Shown: piece after piece, positions 55,101-61,445 of the stretch
Layout of the letters: every line of letters begins with the position of its first letter
Numbering within the stretch: position 1 is the stretch's first letter
NCBI GenBank assembly: GCA_035765635.1
Contig: DASTWZ010000012.1
Location: forward strand, 36,784 to 100,783
DNA from: EW11 sp035765635
Lineage (GTDB): Bacteria > Verrucomicrobiota > Verrucomicrobiia > Opitutales > Opitutaceae
DNA: 64,000 nt
Direction of reading: 5' to 3'
Translations under genes and position numbers: made by a program
Notes under the pieces: generated by a model
Told to the model about the DNA's origin: nothing
Seen by the model: the letters and a program-made list of their open reading frames with translations, nothing else
The model's database searches: none

Positions 55101-55253
55101 CATGCCGCGGATCGCCGCGGAGGCGGACGATATCGCGAGAAGCGCGCAAAATCCGAGGGCTAACAGATGGCTGCCAACCCGCGTCAGTTGATCGGAGCGA
55201 CCGAAGAGCGGCTGCGTCGCGCGAACAAACCGAAAGCGGAGGAAGAAAAGCAT
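52170..55253 (-). CDS. Sensor histidine kinase with periplasmic propeller, Y_Y_Y and HisKA_3 domains
   Basis: The protein (about 1027 residues from ATG 55253) has an N-terminal signal/anchor (HLLALGFCALLAISSASA) and a long periplasmic part: propeller-like repeats over about 600 residues, then a Y_Y_Y beta domain (NNNLSFRFFSGTYADRRPPNYEYRL...). One membrane helix (YVLFGTAAALGLLGAV) leads to a cytoplasmic HisKA_3 domain with phospho-acceptor His in RLANEIHDSVQQGL and a HATPase (NAIRHASAQ, DDGVGF, GLRGIRTR). This layout is the Bacteroidetes-type polysaccharide sensor, but in separate kinase and regulator form. Start codons at 55322 and further up are also open, so the true start is uncertain. 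The overlap with the XylR gene at its far end argues against the longest version. Confidence 0.85.
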   Translation of the reverse strand: MLFFLRFRFVRATQPLFGRSDQLTRVGSHLLALGFCALLAISSASAAIRGMPFRRSYSLEDIGFVPRGALLDFDRFGRVAVIHDGVYAVLNDTSWLNISGRETDRIAMLNVVNGADGRMYYGGRASWGLAELRSDGLLHAVPLVPDNPPDWVRSATFDQIFSTEEGIYFVGSNGAVFWDTRRKAAQYYDHPRIARGFQLGNRIYISAFDRKLCYINIDKGLMEEAPPTELDHNVVTQAALLDSQHALLALLDGDFVVFDGQRTTPWEPQAHYHLTGSISAIQRLTDGSIALARTGAGLYLFSAKGELLLTLDTSEFKRITALANREPGVLWVATENGIEKVLYSSSLTAFGQPLGLTVGWPVVEQWRGNIYVVSEGNLYVAVQGSPGAPSHFELYPQQPEHGVWAVAASGPHMLVGGPDDVYSVADDGTLRFVTRVTDLAHLVMYDDSHCYAIGRRNIGFLEWQDGKWVETISRIGGVSYPSVVHRVGKSVWIELAGQFGRLTCREGRLALDIIPNTSWTSSPWVNIGVIDNIAVLAGNPGQRRFFDEAKGDWVDAPEIAALLNRSPIWISRVQKDESGTIWATHDDGVVRFTPQGTGFEVDTSTFDFINDRYPQLYVLPGNDIWICASRSLYHVEKTWPPRNPEHLKPILVSLKDSSGAELLTGYGSGIANLRLPYRNNNLSFRFFSGTYADRRPPNYEYRLLDHENWTAITGSQLNFRGLHDGEYTLHVRILERPGAMAEEIRIPFDILSPWYRTWPAYVLFGTAAALGLLGAVRWSIYIERKRNIALEKVIDERTHQLRDAMTKLGEKTRNAAVLAERNRLANEIHDSVQQGLTGAILQLDTTLKQHEFSGNLRNRLDVVRNMISYARQEVQHAVWDMESPLLEKTQLAAALQNLITFINADLVAINVKVSGKEIPLGRTASHNLLRIAQEATTNAIRHASAQHIDINLNYTTETVELTIIDDGVGFSPNEVLHNRTGHLGLRGIRTRVKKLQGKLTIDSAPNRGTAIRIQMPVSQDALSEPIL

Positions 55254-55455
55254 GGGACGCGGAGTGCCAACCGAGCGGAATCGCAACGTGAACTCGCTTC
55301 TAATCGCGTAAAGCCGATTCATCCGCGGAGCTCGATATTGCGCAAAAAAATCCAGTAAACGCGTCTCGATATATGCCTGTAGCAATAGATCGCGATAGCG
55401 CCTTTGTTCCGTTGCGCGCGAGCCGCGGAGAAATCCTGATCGGCGCCGATTTACC

Positions 55456-55479
55456 CCAATTGCGCCTCGTCGCAATTGG
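55456..55479. promoter_or_regulatory. XylR-type operator candidate
   Basis: CCAATTGCG-CCTCGT-CGCAATTGG is a perfect inverted repeat with 9-base arms and a 6-base spacer. It ends 13 bases before the ATG at 55493. Dimeric LacI/AraC-type sugar regulators bind such sites for self-control. It also argues that the gene starts at 55493, not at the earlier open codons. Confidence 0.65.
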
Positions 55480-55492
55480 TCACTATAACCTC

Positions 55493-56659
55493 ATGACCCG
55501 CGCCACCCAACGTTCGTCCCGAAAAGTCCTCGTGGCGGCGTCGATGGCTCCGGTGAATTGTATTCGCGGTCTGGCGCGCTACGCCCGCGAGCACGATTGG
55601 CATCTTGTCTTGGATATGATGTTTACCGGCGTGGTGCCGCGCGAATGGCGGGGCGACGGCGTCCTGGCAGTTCTGCCGCTGCAGCAAGATATACTCTCCG
55701 CTCTGCAGAGCTTGGGCCGGCCGTGCGTCCTCTGCGGAGATGGAGATCCTTCGCTGGATTTCCCTCGAGTAGAACCGGATAACGCGAGCATCGGCCGTCT
55801 GGCGGCGGTGCACTTGATCGAGCGCGGTTATCGGAATTTTGCGTGGGCGCCTTTCGCCAACGACATCGCCAATCGCGAACGCCTCGGCGGTTTTCAAGAC
55901 CGCTTGGCGACGGATGGATGCCTCTGCCGGGTGTTGCCACCGGCGCACACCCGCATTGGTCCGTACTGGCAGGAAAATTGGACGGAGTATCGAAAAACGC
56001 TGGTCGACGAAATCCGGCGATTGCCGCGACCCACCGCGATCTTTGCGGCGAATGATAGTGTCGCAGCGAACATCGTCGACGCGTGCCTCGATGCCGGCGC
56101 TGAGATTCCTGAAGAAATCGCCGTAATCGGCGTCGGCGATTCGATCGCGTGCGAGACTTCGCCAGTGCCGCTTTCGAGCGTCGATATCGATCTGGAGAGC
56201 ATCGGTTACCGTGCCGCCGCTTTATTGGATAACATTTTGGAAGGCAGCTGCCTCTCGACGGAACCGGTAAGGATTTTGCCGAAGGCGATCGTGACGCGAG
56301 TGAGCACAAACGTCGTTGCTGCGACGGATCCGCGAATCGCGCGGGCACTGACGTTCATTGCCGAGAATTTTCCCAATAACATGCTCACCGTGGGTGAGAT
56401 CGCCGATGCGGTTGGCATGTCCCGACGCAATTTGGAGCGAGGATTTCGTCAGGAAACCGGTTGCTCGATCCACGAGTATATTGTGAAGGTGCGGATGCGG
56501 GAAGCGTCGCGCCTGCTGCAGGCGCATCCGAGGGCCAAGAGTTCTGAAATTGCGGCGTTGATTGGGCTTTCGGGAGCGAGCACGTTCTTTCGAACATTCC
56601 GCCGGTACTATGGCATGTCGCCTCAGGCCCATCGCGGACTCCGTTCGACTGCAGCCTGA
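55493..56659 (+). CDS. xylR: XylR-type transcriptional regulator (periplasmic-binding-like domain plus AraC HTH)
   Basis: The 388-residue cytoplasmic protein has a LacI-type sugar-binding domain at its N-terminus (about 10-275; GVLAVLPLQQDI, VHLIERGYRNFAW, PTAIFAANDSVAANIV and AVIGVGDSIACE) and an AraC-type double HTH at the C-terminus (about 285-388; ANMLTVGEIADAVGMSRRNLERGF-like and IGLSGASTFFRTFRRYYGMSP). This domain order is that of E. coli XylR, which binds xylose and turns on xylose genes. It comes directly before two GH43 genes on the same strand (the next start is 71 bases on). The perfect palindrome just upstream is the likely operator. It could sense another pentose such as arabinose. 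Confidence 0.88.
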   Translation: MTRATQRSSRKVLVAASMAPVNCIRGLARYAREHDWHLVLDMMFTGVVPREWRGDGVLAVLPLQQDILSALQSLGRPCVLCGDGDPSLDFPRVEPDNASIGRLAAVHLIERGYRNFAWAPFANDIANRERLGGFQDRLATDGCLCRVLPPAHTRIGPYWQENWTEYRKTLVDEIRRLPRPTAIFAANDSVAANIVDACLDAGAEIPEEIAVIGVGDSIACETSPVPLSSVDIDLESIGYRAAALLDNILEGSCLSTEPVRILPKAIVTRVSTNVVAATDPRIARALTFIAENFPNNMLTVGEIADAVGMSRRNLERGFRQETGCSIHEYIVKVRMREASRLLQAHPRAKSSEIAALIGLSGASTFFRTFRRYYGMSPQAHRGLRSTAA

Positions 56660-56730
56660 AATTTATCGTGCGTATCCATTCCTACACTACACGCGAGGTC
56701 TCTGCCGGAGGCTTTGCAAAATCAAAACGG

Positions 56731-58317
56731 ATGATGCCCTTTCTTTCGCAGGCGGTTGCGATCGTTGGCCTGTTACTCGCCGGATCCGGGTCCTTGCGCG
56801 CTTGGCAATCGGACGCTGGCGATGGCACGTTCACCAATCCGCCGCTCTACGCCGATTATCCTGACCCAGATATCATTCGGGTGGGCGACGACTTTTATTT
56901 TGCCACGACCACGTTCGTAAACACACCGGGCCTGCGGCTGCTCCATTCCCGTGATTTGGTGAATTGGGAAATCGTCGGCCATATCGTTCCGCGGCTCGAC
57001 GGGCGAAAGGAATATAATCTGGAAGGCGGCAGCGCCTACCGCGCCGGCATCTATGCGCCGAGTCTGCGTTATTATAACGGAACATTTTACGTGGCGGTGA
57101 CTCCGGTTAAGCAAAACACGCGAATCTACTACGCCAACGATATCCGCGGCCCTTGGAAATATCATGAACTGGACCGCCCCGCATTTGATCCGGGAATGTT
57201 CATCGAAGCGGATGGCCGCGGCTATATTATCACTTCCGGTGGCTGGGATGGAACCGGCACGCTGCTGACCCTCGACAAGGAATTCGCCCGCGTCGTTTCG
57301 GCGGAAAAAGCGTTTTATATAAAAGGCGCCGAAGGCTCGAAAGTGGTGAAACGCGGCGAATGGTATTATTTGTTCAATTCGATCCCTTCGAAATTGGCGA
57401 TGACGGTGTCGCGTGCGAAACAGTTGACCGGCCCATGGGAAACGAAAGCGCAGATCGACGATCATACCGGCGGACACCAGGGCGCTATCGTCGACTTGCC
57501 GGACGGCTCCTGGTACGGATTTGTGATGTGCGATTCCGGCGCGGTGGGGCGCATGACAAATATCAGCCCGATGCTGTGGCAAGATGATTGGCCGGTCTGG
57601 GGAACGCCGGAAGCGCCTGGCGTCGTGCCCTCGAAGGCGCGCAAGCCGATTCAAGGTCAGCCCGTCATGCAGCCCGCGACGTCCGATGATTTCAGTTCTC
57701 CGCATCTCGGTTTGCAGTGGCAGTGGAATCATAATCCGGACGACGCGCGCTGGTCATTGAGCGAGCGCGCTGGTTTTCTTCGACTGCGGCCGACGCAGGC
57801 CGCGGACTTCTGGTTGGCCAGGAATACACTCACGCAAAAAGGCCAGGGGCCCTGGAGCCGAGGCGACGTGAAACTCGATTTGCGGAATCTCAAGGCCGGC
57901 ATGCTTTGCGGCTTTGGCACTCTCGGAAAAATCAGCGCGAATATCGCGACCACTCGCGATTCAGACAATCGCGTGGTCTTGAGCATGCGGGTCAGGAACG
58001 ACGGAGTCGGCGAAGAGGTCCGGGTGCAGGCCCTGCCAATCGATGCCGAGGAAATTTTCCTTCGGACGGAAATGGATTTCGTCAACAAGCGCGGAGCCTG
58101 CGCCTTCAGCGTGGACGGCAAGGAATGGCGGAACCTGGGCGGCGATTTTCCGCTGCTTTACGACTGGCGAACCGGCACGTTCCAAGGCGAGCAGTATGCG
58201 ATCTTTTGTTACACGCCGCACGACGGGATAGAGGGATATGTCGATGTGGATTCGTTCCAATTTTCCGATCAGCGCGAGCTCGTGGCGAACGGGGCGTCGT
58301 ATATGATCAAGCATTAA
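56731..58317 (+). CDS. GH43-family glycosidase (xylan/arabinan side-chain or end-acting)
   Basis: The 528-residue enzyme has a signal peptide (MMPFLSQAVAIVGLLLAGSGSLRA) and a five-bladed GH43 propeller: the general base Asp is in YADYPDPDIIRVGDDFYF, the pKa-tuning Asp in FDPGMFIEADGRGY and the acid Glu in GAEGSKVVKRGEWYYLF. A C-terminal beta-sandwich of about 200 residues follows (DFSSPHLGLQWQWN onward), as in GH43 beta-xylosidases and exo-arabinofuranosidases. Typical products are xylose or arabinose released from oligomers. A GTG start 21 codons earlier is possible, but the signal peptide favours this ATG. It is 71 bases behind the regulator and 24 bases before the second GH43. Confidence 0.85.
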   Translation: MMPFLSQAVAIVGLLLAGSGSLRAWQSDAGDGTFTNPPLYADYPDPDIIRVGDDFYFATTTFVNTPGLRLLHSRDLVNWEIVGHIVPRLDGRKEYNLEGGSAYRAGIYAPSLRYYNGTFYVAVTPVKQNTRIYYANDIRGPWKYHELDRPAFDPGMFIEADGRGYIITSGGWDGTGTLLTLDKEFARVVSAEKAFYIKGAEGSKVVKRGEWYYLFNSIPSKLAMTVSRAKQLTGPWETKAQIDDHTGGHQGAIVDLPDGSWYGFVMCDSGAVGRMTNISPMLWQDDWPVWGTPEAPGVVPSKARKPIQGQPVMQPATSDDFSSPHLGLQWQWNHNPDDARWSLSERAGFLRLRPTQAADFWLARNTLTQKGQGPWSRGDVKLDLRNLKAGMLCGFGTLGKISANIATTRDSDNRVVLSMRVRNDGVGEEVRVQALPIDAEEIFLRTEMDFVNKRGACAFSVDGKEWRNLGGDFPLLYDWRTGTFQGEQYAIFCYTPHDGIEGYVDVDSFQFSDQRELVANGASYMIKH

Positions 58318-58341
58318 GCCTTATATATTTCTAAAAATTTC

Positions 58342-60033
58342 ATGACGCGTTTTTCTCGGTCCATGCGTAGTATATACAAGTCCCTCGCGGTTCTCCTGAT
58401 TCTCGGAGCTGTTGTCGCAGCTCGAGCCAAAGCGGAGGCCAGCCCGGTGACCTTCGATTGGTTCGAGTACAAGGGCGAGGATGCTGCGTCAGGCGCCACT
58501 CCGAAATCCACGGAATATAGAAATCCGATTCTTTCCGGGTTTTATCCTGACCCGAGCATTTGCCGCGTCGGGGATGACTATTACCTGATCAATTCCACCT
58601 TCGCGTATTTTCCCGGCATTCCGATTTTCCATAGCCGCGATTTGGTAAACTGGACGCAGATCGGTCATGTGATCGATCGCCCGGATCAGCTGCCGTACAA
58701 AAACCTCGGCGTTTCGCGGGGGATTTTCGCGCCGGCCATCAGCTATCATGACGGAACATTTTATGTCATTTGTACCATGGTGGACGCGGGCGGGAATTTT
58801 GTTGTGACCGCGAAGAACCCGGCCGGTCCTTGGTCGGACCCGACATGGCTGCATTTCGAGGGCATTGATCCGTCGTTGTTTTTCGACGAGGACGGCCGCG
58901 CCTGGATCGTCAATAATGGAGCGCCGGATGAAACGCCGCGCTACGAAGGCCATCGCGCGATTTGGATCCAGGAGTTCGATCCCGTGGCGAAGAAGATGGT
59001 CGGGCCGCGCAAGGTTTTGGTGAATGGCGGCGTGGATATCAGTCAAAAGCCTGTGTGGATCGAGGGGCCGCACCTCTATAAGCGCGAAGGGCTATATTAT
59101 CTCTGTTGCGCGGAGGGCGGCACCGGGCCGAATCACTCGCAGGTTATTTTGCGCAGCGAGCGCGTGGACGGTCCTTATACGCCGTGGAGTGGCAACCCGA
59201 TTCTCACGCAGCGTAATTTGGACAATCGCGCGCCCTCCGCCGTGACCTCGACGGGGCATGCGGATCTCGTGATCGGACCGGACAAGAACTGGTGGGCGGT
59301 TTTTCTCGGTGTTCGACCGTACGATGGTCGCTATTCGCCGATGGGACGTGAAACGTTTCTCCTTCCTGTGGCGTGGACCGCTGATGGCTGGCCGCGAATT
59401 CTCGAAGCTGGAAAACGCGTGCCGATGATCGCGACTGCGCCCGGCGGCGTCGCCGTTCGTCCTTCGAAGGAAATGCTGAATGGTCCGGTGAACTGGCGGG
59501 ATGATTTCACGAGCTCCACCCTTTCGCCGCTTTGGATCATGTTGCGCACGCCGACTGAAAAATGGTGGAGCCTCGACGAGGGGAAGGGGACATTGAAGCT
59601 CTCGCCCCGCGCAGAAACTCTCTCGGGAAAGAGCAATCCGACGTTCCTCGCCCGCCGCGTGCAGCACGCGCGTTTTGCCGCGACGACCGAGCTGCAAATT
59701 CCGACGGAGGAAAACGTGTCGGCGGGCCTGGCCGTTTTCCAGGGCGAGAAATTTTATTATTTCCTGGCTGCGAAGCGCGTCAGCGGCGGGATCACCGTTT
59801 ATTTAGAGAAGGCAAACGGAGGAGAGCCCGAAGTTGTGGCCTCGGCCAGTATTCAGAACGCGAATACGATCCAGCTGCGGGTGAACGCGGCGGACGCGGT
59901 CTGCAGCTTCGCGTATTCCTCCGACGGCCAAGAATGGAAGACCCTGGTCAAGGATGCGGACGCAAAGATCCTTACGACCGAGGTCGCCGGTGGTTTTGTC
60001 GGGGCAACTGTCGGACTGCACGCGCGGCTTTGA
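58342..60033 (+). CDS. GH43-family beta-xylosidase/arabinofuranosidase-like enzyme
   Basis: The 563-residue enzyme has a signal peptide (SIYKSLAVLLILGAVVAARAKA). The active-site residues are present: base Asp in GFYPDPSICRVGDDYYLINST, tuning Asp in HFEGIDPSLFFDEDGRAW, acid Glu in WIEGPHLYKREGLYYL. A C-terminal beta-sandwich (about 360-563, WRDDFTSSTLSPLW) is that of XynB-type beta-xylosidases. It starts 24 bases after the first GH43, so they are co-transcribed behind XylR. It shares only the fold with its neighbour, so the two probably have different specificities. The last 62 bases overlap the end of the convergent small membrane protein gene. Confidence 0.88.
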   Translation: MTRFSRSMRSIYKSLAVLLILGAVVAARAKAEASPVTFDWFEYKGEDAASGATPKSTEYRNPILSGFYPDPSICRVGDDYYLINSTFAYFPGIPIFHSRDLVNWTQIGHVIDRPDQLPYKNLGVSRGIFAPAISYHDGTFYVICTMVDAGGNFVVTAKNPAGPWSDPTWLHFEGIDPSLFFDEDGRAWIVNNGAPDETPRYEGHRAIWIQEFDPVAKKMVGPRKVLVNGGVDISQKPVWIEGPHLYKREGLYYLCCAEGGTGPNHSQVILRSERVDGPYTPWSGNPILTQRNLDNRAPSAVTSTGHADLVIGPDKNWWAVFLGVRPYDGRYSPMGRETFLLPVAWTADGWPRILEAGKRVPMIATAPGGVAVRPSKEMLNGPVNWRDDFTSSTLSPLWIMLRTPTEKWWSLDEGKGTLKLSPRAETLSGKSNPTFLARRVQHARFAATTELQIPTEENVSAGLAVFQGEKFYYFLAAKRVSGGITVYLEKANGGEPEVVASASIQNANTIQLRVNAADAVCSFAYSSDGQEWKTLVKDADAKILTTEVAGGFVGATVGLHARL

Positions 60034-60193
60034 AACAATAGACGACGCCGAGCAGCGGGCAGACGAGCAGGAGCCACGAAAGGCCATCCCAGATGCCGTC
60101 GCCGAGCAAGGCGGACAGCAGGCCGATCGCCGTCGCAATCGCGAGGGCGATCGGCATGGAAAAGCGGACGCGAGAAGAAGCGTTTGGGCTCAT
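59972..60193 (-). CDS. Small two-helix membrane protein in the PepSY operon
   Basis: The 73-residue protein has two hydrophobic segments (SMPIALAIATAIGLLSALLGD and GLSWLLLVCPLLGVVYCF) and a basic C-terminus. It starts inside the stop of the PepSY gene (four-base ATGA overlap), so it is made from the same message. No motif identifies it. It would be missed by a length cut-off. The reverse-oriented GH43 gene overlaps its last 62 bases. Being last after the receptor and the PepSY reductase, it may help siderophore reduction at the inner membrane. Confidence 0.7.
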   Translation of the reverse strand: MSPNASSRVRFSMPIALAIATAIGLLSALLGDGIWDGLSWLLLVCPLLGVVYCFKAARAVRQLPRQNHRRPRS

Positions 60194-61365
60194 GACAAAC
60201 GTCCCTCCAATCCGACCGCGTTGGGTGTCGAGCCGGCGTCGGTGACGACGAGATCTATCTCGGGCGCGAGGTTGCGGCGCTTCCACCAAAGATAAATTCC
60301 GGAGCAAAGGACGACGATCGCGACGACGTCGAAGAGCGCCCAAAGAATTTTCAGGGGAAGCCCGCCGTAGTCGCCGAAGTGCAACGGCTGGGAAACCAGC
60401 AGCGCGACGATGTACCACGGCATGTCGCGTTTGTCGGTGAACGCGCCGGTTTGCGCATCGATCAACACCGGTTTCACCAGCCGAGCGGTGAATGGCTTAT
60501 CGCCGCGCATGAAGATCGTGTAGTGATGAGGACTGCTGAACGCCGTGCCGGGATAGGCGACAAAGGCGAATTGCATGTTTGGTTCGTGCTGGCGCGCTGT
60601 GGCCACGGCTTGCTCTAACGACGCGAGATGAGTCACGGGCGGCTGCCCTTTGTAGCTCGCGGTCATCGCTCCGAGTTCGTTGAACTGCCAGACCTTTAAG
60701 AGGAGATCGGCCCAGGTGTTGAGCACGCCGGTGAAGCCCACGACTCCGATCCACAAGGCGACGCTCACGCCGAGCAGGTTGTGCAGATCGAGCCATTTCA
60801 AGCGCGTGCTCCTGTCCCGCCGGACCACGCCGTACGAGCGCTCCCGCATGAAAGGCGCGTAGAGCACCACGCCGGAGATAGTCGCTATGACGAAGAGTCC
60901 TCCCATCACGCCGAGAAAGAGTTTACCGGGAAGACCGGCGAACATTTCGACGTGCAGTTTCAAAAAGACGTCCATGACGCCGCCCTCGCCGTACTTTTGT
61001 TTTCCGAGCACATGCGTCGTGCGCGAGTCGACGATCACCCCGGTGTCCTTGTCCAGCGGCGCGGCCGGGCTGTCGCCCAGACTCACATAAAGATGATCGG
61101 GCTCCTTGTCCTCGCTATAAACCAAATGGACCACTTGCCCGGGAGCAGCAGCTTTGGCGGCCTCGACGATGCGGTCTAGATTGGCCCAAGGCGTGTCGGC
61201 CGGAAGGTCGGCGGGCTTTTCGAATTTTGAAAAAGCGTGGTCGATCTCCTCGTGAAAAATCAAAGGCAGACCGGTCACGCAGAGCATCAGCAGGAAGATC
61301 GTGCAGACCAGACTGGTCCATTTATGGATCCAACACCAACGGCGAATGGATGCGGCGGAAATCAT
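60190..61365 (-). CDS. PepSY-domain transmembrane protein, siderophore-reductase type
   Basis: The 391-residue inner-membrane protein has four helices (CWIHKWTSLVCTIFLLMLCVTG, LFLGVMGGLFVIATISGVVLY, LHNLLGVSVALWIGVVGFTGVL and LWALFDVVAIVVLCSGIYLWW). Two periplasmic PepSY-like stretches lie between helices 1 and 2 and between helices 3 and 4. His residues near helix ends (HKW, LHVEMF, LHN and PLHFGDYG) match the haem or cofactor ligands seen in FoxB-type ferri-siderophore reductases. It would reduce Fe(III)-siderophore and free the iron. It starts 80 bases after the receptor and overlaps the small membrane protein gene by four bases. The siderophore is unknown. Confidence 0.85.
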   Translation of the reverse strand: MISAASIRRWCWIHKWTSLVCTIFLLMLCVTGLPLIFHEEIDHAFSKFEKPADLPADTPWANLDRIVEAAKAAAPGQVVHLVYSEDKEPDHLYVSLGDSPAAPLDKDTGVIVDSRTTHVLGKQKYGEGGVMDVFLKLHVEMFAGLPGKLFLGVMGGLFVIATISGVVLYAPFMRERSYGVVRRDRSTRLKWLDLHNLLGVSVALWIGVVGFTGVLNTWADLLLKVWQFNELGAMTASYKGQPPVTHLASLEQAVATARQHEPNMQFAFVAYPGTAFSSPHHYTIFMRGDKPFTARLVKPVLIDAQTGAFTDKRDMPWYIVALLVSQPLHFGDYGGLPLKILWALFDVVAIVVLCSGIYLWWKRRNLAPEIDLVVTDAGSTPNAVGLEGRLS

Positions 61366-61445
61366 AAGCGAAGGGACGAGTCGAAGAATATCGGATGAGC
61401 GGCGCTTTCGCGTCAGCGCTGTTCATCCGAACTGAGCTCGATGGA

